Shown here piece after piece: positions 1 through 8,441 of a stretch of DNA of 64,000 bases. The stretch's first letter is position 1. Every line of letters starts with the position of its first letter. Under the pieces are notes generated by a model. It was not told the DNA's origin, did no database searches, and saw only the letters and a list, made by a program, of their open reading frames with translations. The stretch spans positions 20,523 through 84,522 of the forward strand of contig CAXXWB010000041.1 of the NCBI GenBank assembly GCA_963677505.2, read 5' to 3'. The position numbers and the translations under genes are program-made. This DNA is from JBGSUZ01 sp963677505. GTDB taxonomy: Bacteria; Bacillota; Clostridia; Peptostreptococcales; Acidaminobacteraceae.

Positions 1-8
1 TCAAACAT
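1..8 (-). CDS. Start of a gene truncated by the window edge
   Basis: On the minus strand an ATG at 8..6 is preceded by AAAGGAGG at about 27..19, a good ribosome site with a 10-nt spacing. Only two codons and part of a third are inside the window, so the product cannot be named. Because the downstream ABC-F gene is also on the minus strand and ends at 102, this would be the next gene in the same direction. Confidence 0.4.
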
Positions 9-101
9 TGAAAGTATGCCTCCTTTAAATACAAACCTTGTTACGGAATTACATTATTATTATAACGGTTAATATGGGTTTGTCTATTCTTTTTTTTGTA
101 A

Positions 102-2024
102 TTAAATTTCCTCAAGCATGAGTGTCCACGCGCTATAAGTCTCGTCCAAGGTTGTTTTTAAATGTGCCAGTTGTTCACCAAGCTCTTTCATGAGGACTGG
201 GTCACTGTAGACAGCGGTGTCGCACATCATGGCCTCAATATCGGCTATTTCTGTTTCAAGGCTTTCAATTTCCTTTTCAACACTGGTAAGACCTTGTTTT
301 TTCTGACGTTCAACCTGTTGACGTTCTTTTTCTTTCCTTCTGTCTTCCTTCACTTGGGTCTTTGTTTTTTCTGGTGCCTCTGGGAGTTCTTCTTCAAGAG
401 AGGCATTAAAACTGATTTTCTCTTTGTAGTAGTCATAATTGCCTAGGTATTCCGTGGAACCTTCAGGCGTAAGGTCGAGTATTTTGGTACAAATTTTATT
501 CAGGAAATAACGGTCATGGGAGATGGTGATAATAGTGCCATCATAGGAGGACAATGCATCTTCAAGAGCCTCTTTTGAATCAATATCCAAGTGGTTGGTT
601 GGTTCGTCAAGGAGCAACAAATTAGATTTCGACATCATAAGTTTTAATAAGGAAATCCGACCTTTTTCCCCACCGCTGAGTTGATTGATTTTTTTAAAAA
701 CATCATCGCCATGGAAGAGAAAGCCTCCCAACATGCCTCTGATTTCAGTAACATTGAGCCTTGGATCTTCGTCAGAAATTTCTTCGATGAGGTCATTGCT
801 GTAGTTCAAATTAGACTGTTCTTGATCATACATGCCAATTTCAACTTGATGTCCTAAATGAATTTGCCCTAACTGGTAAGGTTCTGTTCCCATGAGCATT
901 TTAAACAGCGTGGTTTTACCGATGCCGTTAGGTCCAATAAGGCCAATACGATCTCCTCTGAAGGCACTCAGGTTCACATGACTGAAAAGATGTTTTTCAC
1001 CATAGGACTTGGACAGTTCTTCTGCAAACAAAACATCTTCTCCACTTTTAATTCTAGTACTGAGGCGGATTTTAGCCCTTTTGGTATATTGGATAGGTTT
1101 GTCGGCAACTTCCATTTTGTCTAGCATTTTCTCTCTGGATTTAGCGCGCTTCGTGAGCTTCTCCGTACCATGACCTTTAAATCTTCGTATAATTTCTTCT
1201 TGTTTTTCAATTTCCTTTTGTTGTTGTTCATAAGTACGTACAGCCGTTTCGAAGTTAACTTCCTTCTGACGAACATAGTCGGTGTAGTTCCCTGTATAAG
1301 GTGTTAACTGACGTTGTTCCACTTCAAAAACCCTTGTAATAATTTGGTCTAGGAAGTATCGGTCATGGGAGATAATAATCAACGTGCCATCATAAGCCTT
1401 TAGGTAGGATTCCAGCCAAGCGCAGGCATCTATATCCAAATGGTTAGTTGGCTCATCCAGTAATAGAATTTCTGGTTTTCTAAGAAGGAGACGACCAATG
1501 CCCAACCGAGATTTTTGGCCTCCAGACAAGCCTTCAATATTTCGTTCAAATTCATTTTCAGAAAAACCAAGACCTTTTAAAACGCCTCTAACCTCACTTC
1601 TAAAGCCGTAGCCATTTTTACGAGAGAAATCCTCCAACAAATGAGAATATTGGTCCAAAACAGTTTTAGAAGGCTCTGTGCCATGTTTGCTCAGCTCTGC
1701 GATTTCATGCTCTAAAGTTCTAAGCAGGTTTTCCATATCTAGGAGGGGCCTAAATATTTCTAGGCAGTATTCGTAAAGACTTGTACCTTCTACTGCGGCT
1801 GGGACTTGTTCTAAATAGCCAACTTCTGCCCCTTTTGCCATATAGATAGTGCCTTGATCGGCAGTATAATCGCCTTTGATGATTTTAAAAAGGGTGGTCT
1901 TACCAGCACCATTTCGCCCAATTAAACCAACTTTGTCTCCTTGAGAGACGGTAAAGCTGATGTTTTCCAAAATACTGGTGATGCCAAAAGCTTTACTGAC
2001 TTGATTTACAGATAATGCAATCAC
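102..2024 (-). CDS. ABC-F family ATPase (ribosome-associated translation factor type)
   Basis: Soluble protein of 640 aa with two ABC ATPase domains and no membrane segment, the hallmark of ABC-F proteins that act on ribosomes. Domain 1 has Walker A GRNGAGKTT at residues 36-44, signature LSGGQ and Walker B LLLDEPTNHLD; domain 2 has GPNGIGKTT, LSGGEKGR and a second LLLDEPTNHLD. A charged linker lies between them, and a long coiled-coil tail rich in Lys and Glu closes the protein, as in the Uup/YdiF group. I chose the GTG at 2024, giving MIALSVNQVSKAFG, because a GGGG site sits just upstream and this is the usual family N-terminus; the longer frame to 2072 has no ribosome site. Whether it gives antibiotic resistance or has a housekeeping role cannot be told. 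Confidence 0.85.
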   Translation of the reverse strand: MIALSVNQVSKAFGITSILENISFTVSQGDKVGLIGRNGAGKTTLFKIIKGDYTADQGTIYMAKGAEVGYLEQVPAAVEGTSLYEYCLEIFRPLLDMENLLRTLEHEIAELSKHGTEPSKTVLDQYSHLLEDFSRKNGYGFRSEVRGVLKGLGFSENEFERNIEGLSGGQKSRLGIGRLLLRKPEILLLDEPTNHLDIDACAWLESYLKAYDGTLIIISHDRYFLDQIITRVFEVEQRQLTPYTGNYTDYVRQKEVNFETAVRTYEQQQKEIEKQEEIIRRFKGHGTEKLTKRAKSREKMLDKMEVADKPIQYTKRAKIRLSTRIKSGEDVLFAEELSKSYGEKHLFSHVNLSAFRGDRIGLIGPNGIGKTTLFKMLMGTEPYQLGQIHLGHQVEIGMYDQEQSNLNYSNDLIEEISDEDPRLNVTEIRGMLGGFLFHGDDVFKKINQLSGGEKGRISLLKLMMSKSNLLLLDEPTNHLDIDSKEALEDALSSYDGTIITISHDRYFLNKICTKILDLTPEGSTEYLGNYDYYKEKISFNASLEEELPEAPEKTKTQVKEDRRKEKERQQVERQKKQGLTSVEKEIESLETEIADIEAMMCDTAVYSDPVLMKELGEQLAHLKTTLDETYSAWTLMLEEI

Positions 2025-2171
2025 AATTTTTCCCCATTTCAAACGTACGTTTTGAATCCTTTTAGGAATCACTTTTTATCATAGCACAAAAGAAAATGCT
2101 GTGCATCTGAGAATTGATGGTTAAACCCTTCACAAACTGGGTAAAAATGTAGGGTAATGTAGGGGTTTCAA

Positions 2172-2201
2172 TTGACAGAGGAAAATGCCAAATGGTATAA
2201 T
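2172..2201 (+). promoter_or_regulatory. Sigma-A type promoter of rex
   Basis: TTGACA at 2172-2177 and TATAAT at 2196-2201 are both perfect consensus hexamers, separated by 18 bp. They lie 70 bp before the chosen rex start, which argues against the longer reading frame that begins inside the -35 box. Confidence 0.8.
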
Positions 2202-2270
2202 CGGAGCAGTAAACATGTGGGTAACATGGGGTATTTCAAGTGGTTTACTAAATATGGATGGGGTGATAAT

Positions 2271-2903
2271 GTGGCTAATGAAAAAATATCTATGGCAGTC
2301 ATTCGAAGACTACCTAAATACCATCGATATTTAAGAGAACTTATGGAGAAGGACGTAAAGCGAATTTCTTCTAAAGAACTTAGCGATATCATTGGTTTTA
2401 CTGCATCCCAAATTCGCCAAGACTTAAATAATTTTGGAGGATTTGGACAGCAAGGCTTTGGATATGTGGTTGAAGATCTATACACAGAGATTGGAAAAAT
2501 TCTTGGACTCACTAAAAACTACAATACGGTGATCGTTGGGGCGGGTAACCTTGGTCAAGCTTTGGCCAAATATTCTAGTTTTGGAAAGTGGGGGTTCAAT
2601 TTGGTAGGCATCTTCGATGCGAATCCAAAATTGATTGGTCTTCATATCAATGACATTGAAGTGATGGACATAGACGATTTAAAAGCTTTTTCAGAACAGC
2701 ATCAAATTGATATTGGCTACATATGTACGAGCCGAACTGGGGCACAAGAAGTTGCAGACAAGTTAGTTGCAAGTGGCGTAAAAGCAATTTGGAACTTTGC
2801 GCCAGTGGATTTAAGAGTAGAGGAAGATGTGATTGTTGAAAATGTACACTTGATTGACAATCTGCTGACTTTGACTTATTTCTTAAAGGAAGATGAAGCT
2901 TAG
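2271..2903 (+). CDS. rex: Redox-sensing transcriptional repressor Rex
   Basis: Rex reads the NADH/NAD+ ratio and represses fermentation and NADH-oxidising genes when NADH is low. The 210-aa product has the usual family length. The N-terminal winged helix contains KISMAVIRRLPKYHRYL and SSKELSDIIGFTASQIRQDL; the Rossmann part follows with VIVGAGNLGQAL and the CoA-binding-like segment ending in NLLTLTYFL. I chose GTG at 2271 (MANEKIS) since a consensus promoter lies inside the longer frame. The gene is monocistronic, with a terminator just downstream. No perfect Rex operator (TTGTTAA-N4-TTAACAA) was found; a half-matching site lies before nox at about 49267. Confidence 0.92.
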   Translation: MANEKISMAVIRRLPKYHRYLRELMEKDVKRISSKELSDIIGFTASQIRQDLNNFGGFGQQGFGYVVEDLYTEIGKILGLTKNYNTVIVGAGNLGQALAKYSSFGKWGFNLVGIFDANPKLIGLHINDIEVMDIDDLKAFSEQHQIDIGYICTSRTGAQEVADKLVASGVKAIWNFAPVDLRVEEDVIVENVHLIDNLLTLTYFLKEDEA

Positions 2904-2934
2904 TAAAAAATTATAGCGCAGAGATGTGCAATAG

Positions 2935-2966
2935 AAAAAAGACCTTAATTTTAATTAAGGTCTTTT
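2935..2966. terminator. Bidirectional terminator between rex and the histidine kinase
   Basis: Inverted repeat GACCTTAATT/AATTAAGGTC with an A-run on the left and a T-run on the right, so it can serve both rex and the convergent kinase gene. Confidence 0.85.
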
Positions 2967-3014
2967 CTATTGGCTCAAATGCCCCAACGAAGGGTCAATG
3001 AAAGGCATTGAGGG

Positions 3015-4727
3015 TCAAATGTTCATTTGAGGAAATTGAATGGTAAAGACGGTGCCATTAATGGGGTCTGAAGTGGCTGTAATTTTGCCATTAAGGACGT
3101 GATTCACAATGTTATAGACATTGTAAAGCCCCAAACCGATTCTTTCTTCTGTACCCCTCTGTGTAGAATAGAAAGGCTCGAATATTTTTGGTAATTCCTG
3201 CTCTGAAATACCAGTGCCATAGTCAATAAATTTTAGTGTGATCCAACTGTCTTCTGTACTGAGTTCAATCTTAACAGAACCGACTTGCTTTGAGTAGCCA
3301 TGTAAGAAGCTGTTTTCCATGAAAGCACTAAGCAATTGAAGCAATATATTGTATGACATAACCGTGTGGACATTTTTTTCAATAAGAAGTGAAAGATTGC
3401 TTTTCATGGTTTCGTGACTTGCTAGAATTGTGGAAATTTGTTCAATTTCTTTTGATAAATCAATTTCCTTTTCTGCAGTATCCAACTGATAGTTTGTAAC
3501 CGCATGAAAATCTTGAATAATCTTTGCTGTTTTCTGCATGGAACGGAGGGCAATGGCGCTAGACTCATCGATTTGCAGTGCAATTTCAGATAAATTTGCC
3601 AAATCGCCGTGAATTTTAGCCCGTAATTCATGGGTTAAGGTTTGAATGTAGGAGATAATACTAATACCATTGCCAATTGGCGTGTTGATTTCATGAGATA
3701 GACCGATGGCAAGTCGGCTGAGAGCACTTATCTTCTCCATTTCTACCAATTGATGCTGAGCTTCATTCAAGGCAGAAATTTGCTCCTGCAATTGAGCATT
3801 GACTTTGGCCAGTTCATTGTCTTTTTTTCGAAGGGTAAGGACCCAAAATGAAACAACTAAAAACAGAAGAATGAGAGCGCTTAGAATGGTTAAGAAGGTA
3901 TTTAACAAGGTGGAATCAAAAACCATGAATTCCCCAATGCCGAGCCATTTATTGGCATAGGATTGCTGTAAATCCGTTGGGATAGTTTTTAGAGCCTTGT
4001 CCATAATGCTGGTCAAAATAGACTGGTCTTTTTTTGTAGCAAAGCTAAGCTTAATAGGGAAGTCTAGTTTCACATCATTGGTAATCATAACATTGGTCAA
4101 GCCCATTTTATTCACATAATAGGTAGCCTGTCCAATATCGAGAACCAGTACGTCTACAGTCCCTGTTGAAAGAGATTCTAAAGCTTCCTTTACATTGGTA
4201 AACTCATAGAGTTGTTTAGGCTCATATTTATTTTTGATATATTCTTCTACGGCAAAGTCCTTAATTAACCCCACCTTATAATTGAAAAGGATGCGATTGT
4301 TTAAGGGCTCTTTAAAATCTTTTCTAACCATAAGTACAGAAGGCATATCGGTATAAGGGTCTGTAAAGCTAAGGTATTTATCCCGTTCTGGGGTTTTAAT
4401 AATACCTGATTGCAACTGAATATCACCATTTTTAAGAGCTTCCATGATCTGTGACCAAGAGTCATAGTAGACATAATTAAAATGGATGTCATAAGTGGCA
4501 CCAATCCAATTTAAATAATCAACCGACAAACCTTTAAAGGTACCGTCTTCAAAAAATTCTACTGGTGCATAGTTTGGGTCAGGGCTAACACTGATAACAG
4601 GATGCGTAAGAAGCCAATCTCTCTCTTCTGGGGTGAATATATTACGTGAATCCACTTCTGCATATTGGGACATTGTGCCTGCGGCAATGAGCAATAATAG
4701 AAGAACGGTCGAAATTAGTTTTTTCAT
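3015..4727 (-). CDS. Sensor histidine kinase with periplasmic solute-binding (SBP_bac_3-like) domain
   Basis: Membrane sensor of 570 aa. Residues 1-22 form a signal peptide; residues about 30-265 resemble the amino-acid-binding-protein fold (motifs APVEFFEDGTFKGLSVDYL and LSFTDPY), suggesting a small-molecule ligand outside the membrane. A transmembrane helix spans about 276-298, then a coiled coil, then a kinase core with the phospho-acceptor His345 in GLSHEINTP and ATP-binding boxes N (ENSFLHGY), G1 (DYGTGI) and G2 (GLGLYNV). I start at the internal ATG at 4727 because AAGGAGG sits directly before it, inside the longer frame. The divergently transcribed regulator at 5027 is the nearest candidate partner. 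The kinase core resembles that of the kinase at 53045. Confidence 0.85.
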   Translation of the reverse strand: MKKLISTVLLLLLIAAGTMSQYAEVDSRNIFTPEERDWLLTHPVISVSPDPNYAPVEFFEDGTFKGLSVDYLNWIGATYDIHFNYVYYDSWSQIMEALKNGDIQLQSGIIKTPERDKYLSFTDPYTDMPSVLMVRKDFKEPLNNRILFNYKVGLIKDFAVEEYIKNKYEPKQLYEFTNVKEALESLSTGTVDVLVLDIGQATYYVNKMGLTNVMITNDVKLDFPIKLSFATKKDQSILTSIMDKALKTIPTDLQQSYANKWLGIGEFMVFDSTLLNTFLTILSALILLFLVVSFWVLTLRKKDNELAKVNAQLQEQISALNEAQHQLVEMEKISALSRLAIGLSHEINTPIGNGISIISYIQTLTHELRAKIHGDLANLSEIALQIDESSAIALRSMQKTAKIIQDFHAVTNYQLDTAEKEIDLSKEIEQISTILASHETMKSNLSLLIEKNVHTVMSYNILLQLLSAFMENSFLHGYSKQVGSVKIELSTEDSWITLKFIDYGTGISEQELPKIFEPFYSTQRGTEERIGLGLYNVYNIVNHVLNGKITATSDPINGTVFTIQFPQMNI

Positions 4728-4797
4728 ATTGTAAGCCTCCTTCACGGTGACGTAATTATTTTTTAATAAAGTTCAGTAGAAAAATTATAAAAATTAT

Positions 4798-4835
4798 ATT
4801 GATATATATATCCCTCTTGGGAAATAAATATCAAT
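4798..4835. repeat. Inverted repeat in divergent promoter region
   Basis: ATTGATAT at 4798-4805 is matched by ATATCAAT at 4828-4835, with further CCC/GGG pairing inside. It lies in the 299-bp gap between the divergent kinase (start 4727) and REC gene (start 5027), so it could be an operator or a weak hairpin. The rest of this gap is AT-rich with no other clear feature. Confidence 0.45.
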
Positions 4836-5026
4836 TGAGTTAGAAATATAGGAATTCAAAGGCCTACTTTAATATTCAGGTATATTTGTGTCTTTATCTA
4901 AGAACATTAGACCTGAATTATTACTTGTAAGTGAATTATTGCTTAAATGAGGGGTAGATATATTAAATGAAGCATATACTGCCGTCATGAGCTGTAAAAA
5001 GTAGAAGCGACAAGGGTGGGGATTTT

Positions 5027-5995
5027 ATGAAGCAAATATTGCTATTTGACCGGGCTATGCTGGTTCGAATGAGAATTAAAGAAGCACTGGCTTCTTCCTT
5101 CGTTAGAATTATTGAAGTTGAAAATGAAATGGAATTGAATACTGCCCTCCAAAAATATAAGAACCAAATCAATCTTTTGATCATGGATGTAGCGACAGAT
5201 GCTGCCAATGGGTTTGATATGGTTCGAAAAATAAAAGAATCTGAACCAGAACTAGCCATTGTTATATTGACGGCATCTAATCGACGCTCAGATTTCATTA
5301 AGGGGATACAGGCTGGTGCTGCCGACTATATTCTCAAGCCTTTTGAAGATGACTTTTTTAGGTCTCGAGTCATCAGCATATTGGATACTGAACATTCTGT
5401 CGCAAAACGAATAGTGCCACAAAAATCTGCGGAAGAAGCTTTAGATGAAATGATGGAAGTGAAGCCTGCAAAAAAAATAGAAAGCAGTCCAATCGATTTT
5501 TCTCATGAAGAAGTTGGCGTTCATTTGGAAAGAGACCAAGACGATAATGTTATCGAGCAAGATGAAATTGGTTTTGACGAGTTGCTCAAGGTTGAAAAAT
5601 ATAAGGCTAGAAAAGGGAAGTACCCTTTAACGATTTTTGCCCTAGTTTTTGACAAAAGAGATCAGGAAACCCGTGCCTTTTCAGAACGACACTTTGCAGA
5701 TATAAGGTCTCACTTATGGGCGTCAGACGAATTTGTACACTATGGGCCCTACAGTTTCTTTGGCATATTGCCATTTTGTCATGAACCAGGTTTTGAAAGG
5801 TTTAAAGAAAAAATGGATGTATACCTAAATCAAGATGCGGAAGAACGGGAGTATTACCAAAAATACCACTGGCATGTGATTGGTGTAACCATTTCTGCAG
5901 ATGCCAACGAAGGATTAGAAACCGATCAAGTCATCAATCAGTTAAAGACTAAAATAAGAGATGAATTGGACGATGGCACTCAAAGGGATCAATAG
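5027..5995 (+). CDS. Response regulator with REC domain and degenerate GGDEF-like domain
   Basis: The N-terminal 120 residues are a receiver domain with phospho-acceptor Asp54 (LLIMDVATD) and the conserved Lys in ILKPFEDD. A Glu/Asp-rich linker follows, roughly residues 130-190. The C-terminal part, about 190-310, looks like a GGDEF fold (SDEFVHYGPYSFFGILPF aligns with the active-site hairpin), but the GG(D/E)EF signature reads YGPYSFF, so diguanylate cyclase activity is unlikely. It more probably acts as a signalling or binding module. The start ATG follows GGGTGGGGATTTT. Its partner kinase may be the divergent gene at 3015-4727. The GGDEF relation is my reading of the pattern and should be tested by profile search. 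Confidence 0.7.
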   Translation: MKQILLFDRAMLVRMRIKEALASSFVRIIEVENEMELNTALQKYKNQINLLIMDVATDAANGFDMVRKIKESEPELAIVILTASNRRSDFIKGIQAGAADYILKPFEDDFFRSRVISILDTEHSVAKRIVPQKSAEEALDEMMEVKPAKKIESSPIDFSHEEVGVHLERDQDDNVIEQDEIGFDELLKVEKYKARKGKYPLTIFALVFDKRDQETRAFSERHFADIRSHLWASDEFVHYGPYSFFGILPFCHEPGFERFKEKMDVYLNQDAEEREYYQKYHWHVIGVTISADANEGLETDQVINQLKTKIRDELDDGTQRDQ

Positions 5996-6135
5996 TAACA
6001 GAATAATGTCAATATAGATTGTATTTTGGTTAATTATTTTTTTAACAGGACAAAACCAGTCCCTCTTATTGTATAATGTAAATCGGTAGATGAAATATGG
6101 TGGGGTTATACTATATTACATGGAGGAAACAAATT

Positions 6136-7317
6136 ATGAGGGAAGTAGTTATTGCAAGTGCCGTCCGCACAGCTTTAGGCTCTTTTGGGGGAGCACTTAA
6201 AGATGTGACACCAATGACGATGGGAAGCATTGTCATTAAAGAAGCACTTCAGCGTGCAAATGTAAAACCAGAACAAGTTGACGAAGTGATGTTTGGCTGT
6301 GTACTCCAAGCTGGTTATGGTCAAGGCGTTGCGAGACAAGCAGCAGTAAATGCAGGTCTTCCACATGAAGTACCAGCAATTACCGTCAATATGATTTGCG
6401 GTTCAGGTTTAAAAACAGTTTCAATGGCAGCGATGTCTATCATGGCAGGCTACAACGACATTGTGATTGCAGGCGGTACAGAAAACATGAGTATGGCACC
6501 ATACGTGCTTAAAGGCGCAAGATGGGGACAACGCATGGGCAACGGTGAAATGTATGACCCAATGGTTAATGATGGTCTTTGGGACGCATTTAACAATTAT
6601 CACATGGGCATTACAGCAGAAAATGTTGCTGAAAAATGGAACATTTCTAGAGAAGCTCAAGATCGCTTTGCTGAAGGCAGTCAGAAAAAAGCAGCAGCAG
6701 CGAGAGCCAATGGCAAATTCGTTGAAGAAATTGTAGGTGTTCCAATTCCGCAAAGAAAAGGCGACCCTATTCTTTTCCTAGAAGATGAGTACATTAAACC
6801 GGATACAACTTTTGAAAGCATTTCTAAGCTCAGACCGGCATTTAAAAAAGACGGTACTGTAACAGCTGCCAATGCTTCTGGTATTAATGATGGTGCTGCT
6901 GCATTGGTAATCATGAGCAAAGAAAAAGCAGACGAATTAGGTATTGTGCCACTGGCTACAATTGCAGGCTTTGCGTCTGCAGGCGTGGACCCTGCTGTTA
7001 TGGGCGTCGGTCCAATTCCAGCAGTTAGAAGAGCCCTTAAAACGGCTTCTCTAAATGTAGATCAATTGGATGTAATTGAAGCAAATGAAGCATTTGCAGC
7101 TCAAGCTCTTGCTGTTGTAAGTGAATTAGGCCTTGACCCGGCAAAGGTTAATGTAAATGGCGGTGCAATTGCCCTTGGTCATCCAATCGGTGCCAGTGGC
7201 GCAAGAATTCTCGTCAGCTTGCTTCATGAAATGAAACGTCAAGACGCAAAAACAGGTTTAGCAACCCTCTGTATCGGTGGCGGTATGGGTGAAGCAGTTG
7301 TTGTTAAAAGACCTTAG
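6136..7317 (+). CDS. thlA: Acetyl-CoA C-acetyltransferase (thiolase)
   Basis: Condenses two acetyl-CoA to acetoacetyl-CoA, or runs in reverse in beta-oxidation-like pathways. The 393-aa length is typical. Nucleophilic Cys88 lies in NMICGSGLKT; the catalytic His is in ALGHPIGASGAR and the second Cys in CIGGGMGEAV near the C-terminus. Start ATG at 6136 follows TGGAGGAAAC. A TATAAT at 6072-6077 marks the likely promoter. The MarR gene begins 44 bp downstream, probably in the same transcript. In clostridia this enzyme feeds butyrate or ketone formation, but no partner genes are present here. Confidence 0.93.
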   Translation: MREVVIASAVRTALGSFGGALKDVTPMTMGSIVIKEALQRANVKPEQVDEVMFGCVLQAGYGQGVARQAAVNAGLPHEVPAITVNMICGSGLKTVSMAAMSIMAGYNDIVIAGGTENMSMAPYVLKGARWGQRMGNGEMYDPMVNDGLWDAFNNYHMGITAENVAEKWNISREAQDRFAEGSQKKAAAARANGKFVEEIVGVPIPQRKGDPILFLEDEYIKPDTTFESISKLRPAFKKDGTVTAANASGINDGAAALVIMSKEKADELGIVPLATIAGFASAGVDPAVMGVGPIPAVRRALKTASLNVDQLDVIEANEAFAAQALAVVSELGLDPAKVNVNGGAIALGHPIGASGARILVSLLHEMKRQDAKTGLATLCIGGGMGEAVVVKRP

Positions 7318-7361
7318 TATTCTCAAACAAAATCAAATCGACATCAAGGGGTGACGGTAAG

Positions 7362-7808
7362 GTGAATCACAATCTATCCATACTCAAAATGGTAGAGATT
7401 TTGGTGAAAAAATTTATTGAACATGATAAGGCTGGCATACAATTAGAGAAATCAGCTTATTTTAACAGTTTTTCTGAACTGATACTGCTCAATGAACTGG
7501 ATCGTGCTCAGCGTACGAGTACTCAGGACTTACTTAAAGTCATTGAATTGGACCGGGGCATTTTTGATACACTGATTAAAAATCTTTTAGCTCGGAAATT
7601 GATTTATAAAGAGAAAGATGAGGTTGACAAACGCAAAGCCTACATTGGACTTACAGATCAAGGAAAAGAGCAGGTTTTGATTTTTAAAAGGATTGAAGAG
7701 GACTCGATGCAGTTTGTAATGAATGATATGTCAATCAATGAGCAGAAGGCAATTTTGAAATTTCTCAGCCGAATCAATCAATTGACCGTCGACAAATATG
7801 AAGAGTAA
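7362..7808 (+). CDS. MarR family transcriptional regulator
   Basis: A 148-aa winged-helix protein. The recognition helix region (TQDLLKVIELDRGIFDTLI) and the wing with DKRKAYIGLTDQGKE are the family signature. Start is a GTG at 7362 with an AAGGGGTGACGG-like site before it. It lies 44 bp downstream of the thiolase gene and may regulate it. The ligand is unknown. Confidence 0.8.
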   Translation: MNHNLSILKMVEILVKKFIEHDKAGIQLEKSAYFNSFSELILLNELDRAQRTSTQDLLKVIELDRGIFDTLIKNLLARKLIYKEKDEVDKRKAYIGLTDQGKEQVLIFKRIEEDSMQFVMNDMSINEQKAILKFLSRINQLTVDKYEE

Positions 7809-7863
7809 CCCTCAAGGGTACCATTTGGTGTTAAATCATCCATTTAATTTATTATGAAACCCA

Positions 7864-7895
7864 TAAAAAAAGACAGGTCAATGACCTGTCTTTTT
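7864..7895. terminator. Bidirectional terminator between marR and ferredoxin
   Basis: AGACAGGTCA/TGACCTGTCT stem flanked by an A-run and a T-run serves the two convergent genes. Confidence 0.85.
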
Positions 7896-7904
7896 GGTTG
7901 TAAA

Positions 7905-8075
7905 CTATTCTGGTTGTGCAGCGTCAACTGGACAAACATTAGCGCAAGCGCCGCAATCGATACAAGCAGCAGCGTCGATAACGTAGAGACCAGCGCCAGC
8001 AGTGATTGCACTTACTGGACATTCAGCTTCACAAGCGCCACAAGAGATACAAGCGTCTTTAATTACGTATGCCAT
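7905..8075 (-). CDS. Clostridial-type 2[4Fe-4S] ferredoxin
   Basis: A 56-aa electron carrier too short for most gene callers. It starts MAYVIKDACISCGACEAE and contains two CxxCxxCxxxCP motifs (CISCGACEAECP and CIDCGACANVCP), the standard bacterial double-cluster ferredoxin. An excellent ribosome site, GGAGGATTTTAAATT, precedes the ATG at 8075. A partner could be pyruvate:ferredoxin oxidoreductase or hydrogenase, neither in this window. A Fur-box-like site lies about 120 bp upstream. Confidence 0.95.
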   Translation of the reverse strand: MAYVIKDACISCGACEAECPVSAITAGAGLYVIDAAACIDCGACANVCPVDAAQPE

Positions 8076-8197
8076 AATTTAAAATCCTCCTCAAATAGAA
8101 TTAGATACTAGTGTGGTTTACCACTACGCAGATTATACCCAAAGGGAATGGTATCTACAATCAATGATATAAAAAAATAATGAAAAAGTAAGTTTAT

Positions 8198-8216
8198 AAT
8201 ACTGATAATCATTATA
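8198..8216. promoter_or_regulatory. Fur-box-like sequence
   Basis: The 19 bp here match the GATAATGATAATCATTATC Fur consensus at 16 positions by eye, including the uninterrupted core TGATAATCATTAT. It sits in the 366-bp divergent gap (8076-8441) between ferredoxin and the P-loop gene. I see nothing else distinct in this AT-rich gap except a TATAAT at 8406-8411 for the P-loop gene. Confidence 0.4.
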
Positions 8217-8441
8217 AATTAGAAATTGAGTCCTACTCAAGTAAAGGCAGAGACAAGGTTTATAAAGGGAAAAGGGTGCTATAATTTCAAGCATCAACCG
8301 CTTGGTTAATTGATTTATTAGTAATTTCTGCAAGTTTATTTTCATCATCAGAAAAAAAAATACAAAAAAACTTAGTTTTTAAATTTAATTCATTGGATTT
8401 TTTGTTATAATCGAATTACAATGGGAAGTGAGGTATAGCTT

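Noticed and set aside
7854..8111. Plus-strand open frame of 85 codons
   Set aside because: It is antisense to the clear double-cluster ferredoxin and runs through a terminator hairpin.
8133..8348. Minus-strand open frame of 71 codons in the ferredoxin/P-loop gap
   Set aside because: Composition is that of AT-rich intergenic DNA, there is no ribosome site, and it overlaps the Fur-like box.
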